Below are positions 4,951 through 6,782 of a stretch of 6,782 nucleotides of DNA, in pieces (position 1 is the first letter of the stretch; every line of letters begins with the position of its first letter). Location of the stretch: contig CAADUS010000200.1 in NCBI GenBank assembly GCA_900752275.1, positions 1 through 6,782 of the forward strand, given 5' to 3'. This DNA is from an uncultured Collinsella sp. Its GTDB lineage: Bacteria > Actinomycetota > Coriobacteriia > Coriobacteriales > Coriobacteriaceae. The notes under the pieces were generated by a model that saw nothing but the letters and a program-made list of their open reading frames with translations, did no database searches and had not been told where the DNA came from. Both the position numbers and the translations under genes were made by a program.

Positions 4951-6218
4951 GCGAGCTCCTCCTCAAAGTTGTCGATCAGGTTATTGCCCAAGCGGACGAC
5001 GGCAGCGCGGGTGCGCTCGTCAGTGGCGGAAAGCGCGGCGTCCTCCAGCTTGGCGCGGATGAACAGGTCCTCGGCGGCGTTTTGGTCAAGGCCGCGGCAG
5101 GCGAGATAGAACAGCTGTTCGTCACGGACGTGACCGATGGTGGCGCCGTGGTTGCCGGCGACGTCGTCCTCGTCGCAGAGGATGACGGGAACGGTCTTGT
5201 TGTCGACGCCCTTGTTGGCCAGCAGCACGGTTTCGCGCTCGGTGCCGGTTGCGCCCTTGCAGCCGTGCACGAGGTCGATGGTGCCGCGGTAGACCTTCTT
5301 GGACGTACCGGTCAGCACGCCGTTGGCGTCGATCTCGCACTCGGTCTTGCGGCCGCGGTGGCGCAGCTCGTAGTTAAAGTCGCGCACCTGCTCGCGGGCG
5401 CCAAGGTAATCGGTATCGATCGTTACCTTGGCGGTGTCGCCCAGCAGGTCGCCGGCAAGGCCGGTGGCGCTGGCACCGGCACCCAGGACGGTGTGCTGCA
5501 CGTTGACGCGCGCGCCCTCGTCCAGGAACAAACCGGTGTCGTCGAGCGCGATCCAGCTGTCATCGAGCGTCTGCGTGCAGGTTACGTTGACAGTGGCGTA
5601 CTCGTAAGCGCACACGCGTAGCACGGAGCCCACGACGCCTTGGCCGTTGACGGGGGAGTCTAGGGCGATCTGCAGGTCGAGCGTTGCCTGCGGGCGGGCG
5701 ACGACGTCGATGGCGGCAATCGCAACCGCTGCATCGACACCGCTCACGCGCACGGTAACCGTGGCGTGCTTGTATGCGGACACATCGATGACGATGCGCT
5801 TGGTGGCGTGGTCGGCCAGGTAGGTATAGGCAGCCTCGCCCATGCCGGTCTCGAAGGCCTCGGCAGGGGAGAGCTCCTCCTCGAGCTTGATGGCGCCGGC
5901 CTGGTAGACAGAGGTGGCGGGCACGTCGAGCTCGGTCTCGGGCGTGATGCGGGCACGATCGGCGGCGTCGCCGGGGGCGGAGGCGCGGCGCTCGGGGAAG
6001 CGCTCGGCCATGGCATCCATGGCGGCGTCGAAGGCGTCGGCCGAGCCGGCAAACTGCTCGTCCAGCCCCTCGATCTCAACGGCCTCGGCGGGAGCGGCGG
6101 CAAGCTCGTCCGAAAGCTCAAGCTTGGTCTGGTTCATACGCAGCCAACCCCAAGTGGCGGCAGGCATCGCATTAACCTGCTCGAGCGTGGTAGCAGCGGT
6201 GTTCGTGGTCTCTTTCAT
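4947..6218 (-). CDS. sufD: SufD, Fe-S cluster assembly scaffold subunit
   Basis: This gene encodes 423 residues, normal for SufD, which pairs with SufB in the SufBC2D complex. The N-terminal TWGWLRMNQTKLEL (residues 22-35) matches the 'TW.WL..N' opening of the Firmicutes-type SufD. The C-terminal half carries the beta-helix core, with RHRGRKTECEIDANG (286-300) and YRGTIDL (310-316). The interface motif VILCDEDDVAGNHGATIGH (345-363) follows. H357 there corresponds to E. coli SufD His360, at the SufB-SufD cluster-building site. The final FYLACRGL (370-377) is the helix common to SufB and SufD. The middle region (about 36-130) is Ala/Glu-rich and poorly conserved. The start ATG shares one base with the sufB stop (TAATG) and follows GGAAGGAG (plus-strand 6229-6236). 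The stop overlaps sufS by 4 nt. Confidence 0.95.
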   Translation of the reverse strand: MKETTNTAATTLEQVNAMPAATWGWLRMNQTKLELSDELAAAPAEAVEIEGLDEQFAGSADAFDAAMDAMAERFPERRASAPGDAADRARITPETELDVPATSVYQAGAIKLEEELSPAEAFETGMGEAAYTYLADHATKRIVIDVSAYKHATVTVRVSGVDAAVAIAAIDVVARPQATLDLQIALDSPVNGQGVVGSVLRVCAYEYATVNVTCTQTLDDSWIALDDTGLFLDEGARVNVQHTVLGAGASATGLAGDLLGDTAKVTIDTDYLGAREQVRDFNYELRHRGRKTECEIDANGVLTGTSKKVYRGTIDLVHGCKGATGTERETVLLANKGVDNKTVPVILCDEDDVAGNHGATIGHVRDEQLFYLACRGLDQNAAEDLFIRAKLEDAALSATDERTRAAVVRLGNNLIDNFEEELA

Positions 6219-6782
6219 TATCCGATCGCTCCTTCCATCTCGAGTTTGATCAGGTTGTTCATCTCGACGGCGTACTCAAGCGGCAGCTCCTTGGAGACCG
6301 GGTTGGCAAAGCCGTTGACGATCATGGTGCGGGCCTCTTCTTCCGAGATGCCGCGGCTCATCAGGTAGAACACCTTGTCGTCGCCGATGCGGCCGATGGT
6401 GGCCTCGTGGCCGATGTCGACATTCTTGGCGCGGATGTCCATGGCGGGGATGGTATCGGAGCGGCTTTGGTCGTCGAGCATGAGCGACTGGCAGCTCACG
6501 GTTGCCTTGGAACCCTCGGCCTTAGGCGTGGCCACGATGGAGCTGCGGAAGGTCTGGATGCCGCCGCTCTTGGAGATGCCCTTGGTCTCGACGGTTGCCG
6601 AGGTATCGGGCGCGTTGAGTACGACCTTACAGCCGGTGTCGAGGTTTTGGCCGGCACCGGCAAAGGTGATGCCGGTAAAGCTCGAGCGGGCGCGACGGCC
6701 GTTGAGCACGCTCATGGGATAGAGGTAGCCCACGTGGCTGCCGAAGGAGCCGCTGATCCACTCGATGTCGCCGTCCTCGTCC
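6218..6782 (-). CDS. sufB: SufB, Fe-S cluster assembly scaffold (C-terminal part)
   Basis: Only the last 187 residues are in the window; the gene runs off the right edge (full SufB is about 470 residues). The frame reads without a stop from 6781 (DEDGDIEWISGSFGSH, then VGYLYPMSVL). Family hallmarks follow: the TGITFAGAGQNLDTG stretch, NAPDTSATV, KGISKSGG, DDQSRSDTIPAMDIR, GHEATIGRI, FYLMSRGISEEEA and the C-terminal LPLEYAVEMNNLIKLEMEG. The Cys in VSCQSLML lies where E. coli SufB has Cys405, the proposed scaffold residue. The His-Glu of GHEAT matches E. coli His433-Glu434. The TAA stop shares a base with the sufD start, so translation is probably coupled. A sufC ATPase gene is expected further upstream, but this cannot be seen here. 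Confidence 0.96.
   Translation of the reverse strand, partial: DEDGDIEWISGSFGSHVGYLYPMSVLNGRRARSSFTGITFAGAGQNLDTGCKVVLNAPDTSATVETKGISKSGGIQTFRSSIVATPKAEGSKATVSCQSLMLDDQSRSDTIPAMDIRAKNVDIGHEATIGRIGDDKVFYLMSRGISEEEARTMIVNGFANPVSKELPLEYAVEMNNLIKLEMEGAIG

Noticed and set aside
6218..6733. A separate 171-residue gene starting at GTG 6733
   Set aside because: The frame continues without a stop to the window edge with SufB family sequence (DIEWISGSFGSH), so the GTG is an internal valine codon of sufB.

Overview
This window comes from a GC-rich bacterial chromosome, most likely an anaerobic actinobacterium of the Coriobacteriia (Collinsella-like). That assignment is inferred from the GC-rich third codon positions, the operon make-up and the style of the SUF proteins; no rRNA or other taxonomic marker is present. 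Two iron-sulfur gene clusters lie on the minus strand. A single plus-strand gene between them encodes a protein derived from a transposase.

Layout by position: (1) Positions 99-1928, minus strand, hold a two-gene operon. It encodes an IscU/NifU-like scaffold variant (1194-1928) followed by a GGGtGRT-family protein (171-1175), and ends at a strong intrinsic terminator (99-136). (2) Positions 1929-2320 hold no gene. This divergent intergenic region carries several dyads and candidate promoters. (3) Positions 2321-3121, plus strand, encode a REP-associated tyrosine transposase-like (Y1_Tnp) protein with an added C-terminal helix-turn-helix. The reading frame is intact, but the HUH motif reads Y-V-D and the expected catalytic tyrosine is serine. 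(4) Positions 3128-3169 hold a hairpin terminator for the suf operon. (5) Positions 3198-6782, minus strand, hold the end of a SUF operon in transcription order sufB (partial) - sufD - sufS - sufU. Every junction is a stop/start overlap. A sufC would be expected upstream of sufB, outside the window.

How the genes work together: SufS takes sulfur from cysteine and SufU (zinc type) accepts it. SufB and SufD form the scaffold on which the cluster is built. The second operon encodes another U-like protein of different design, lacking the usual Cys-Gly-Asp motif, plus the uncharacterised GGGtGRT protein. From the company they keep, these two probably act in iron-sulfur or metal handling, but their exact role is unknown. 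The transposase relative, with its active site apparently destroyed and its DNA-binding parts kept, is the most unusual gene here. It may be an exapted DNA-binding protein that acts on the intergenic palindromes next to it.
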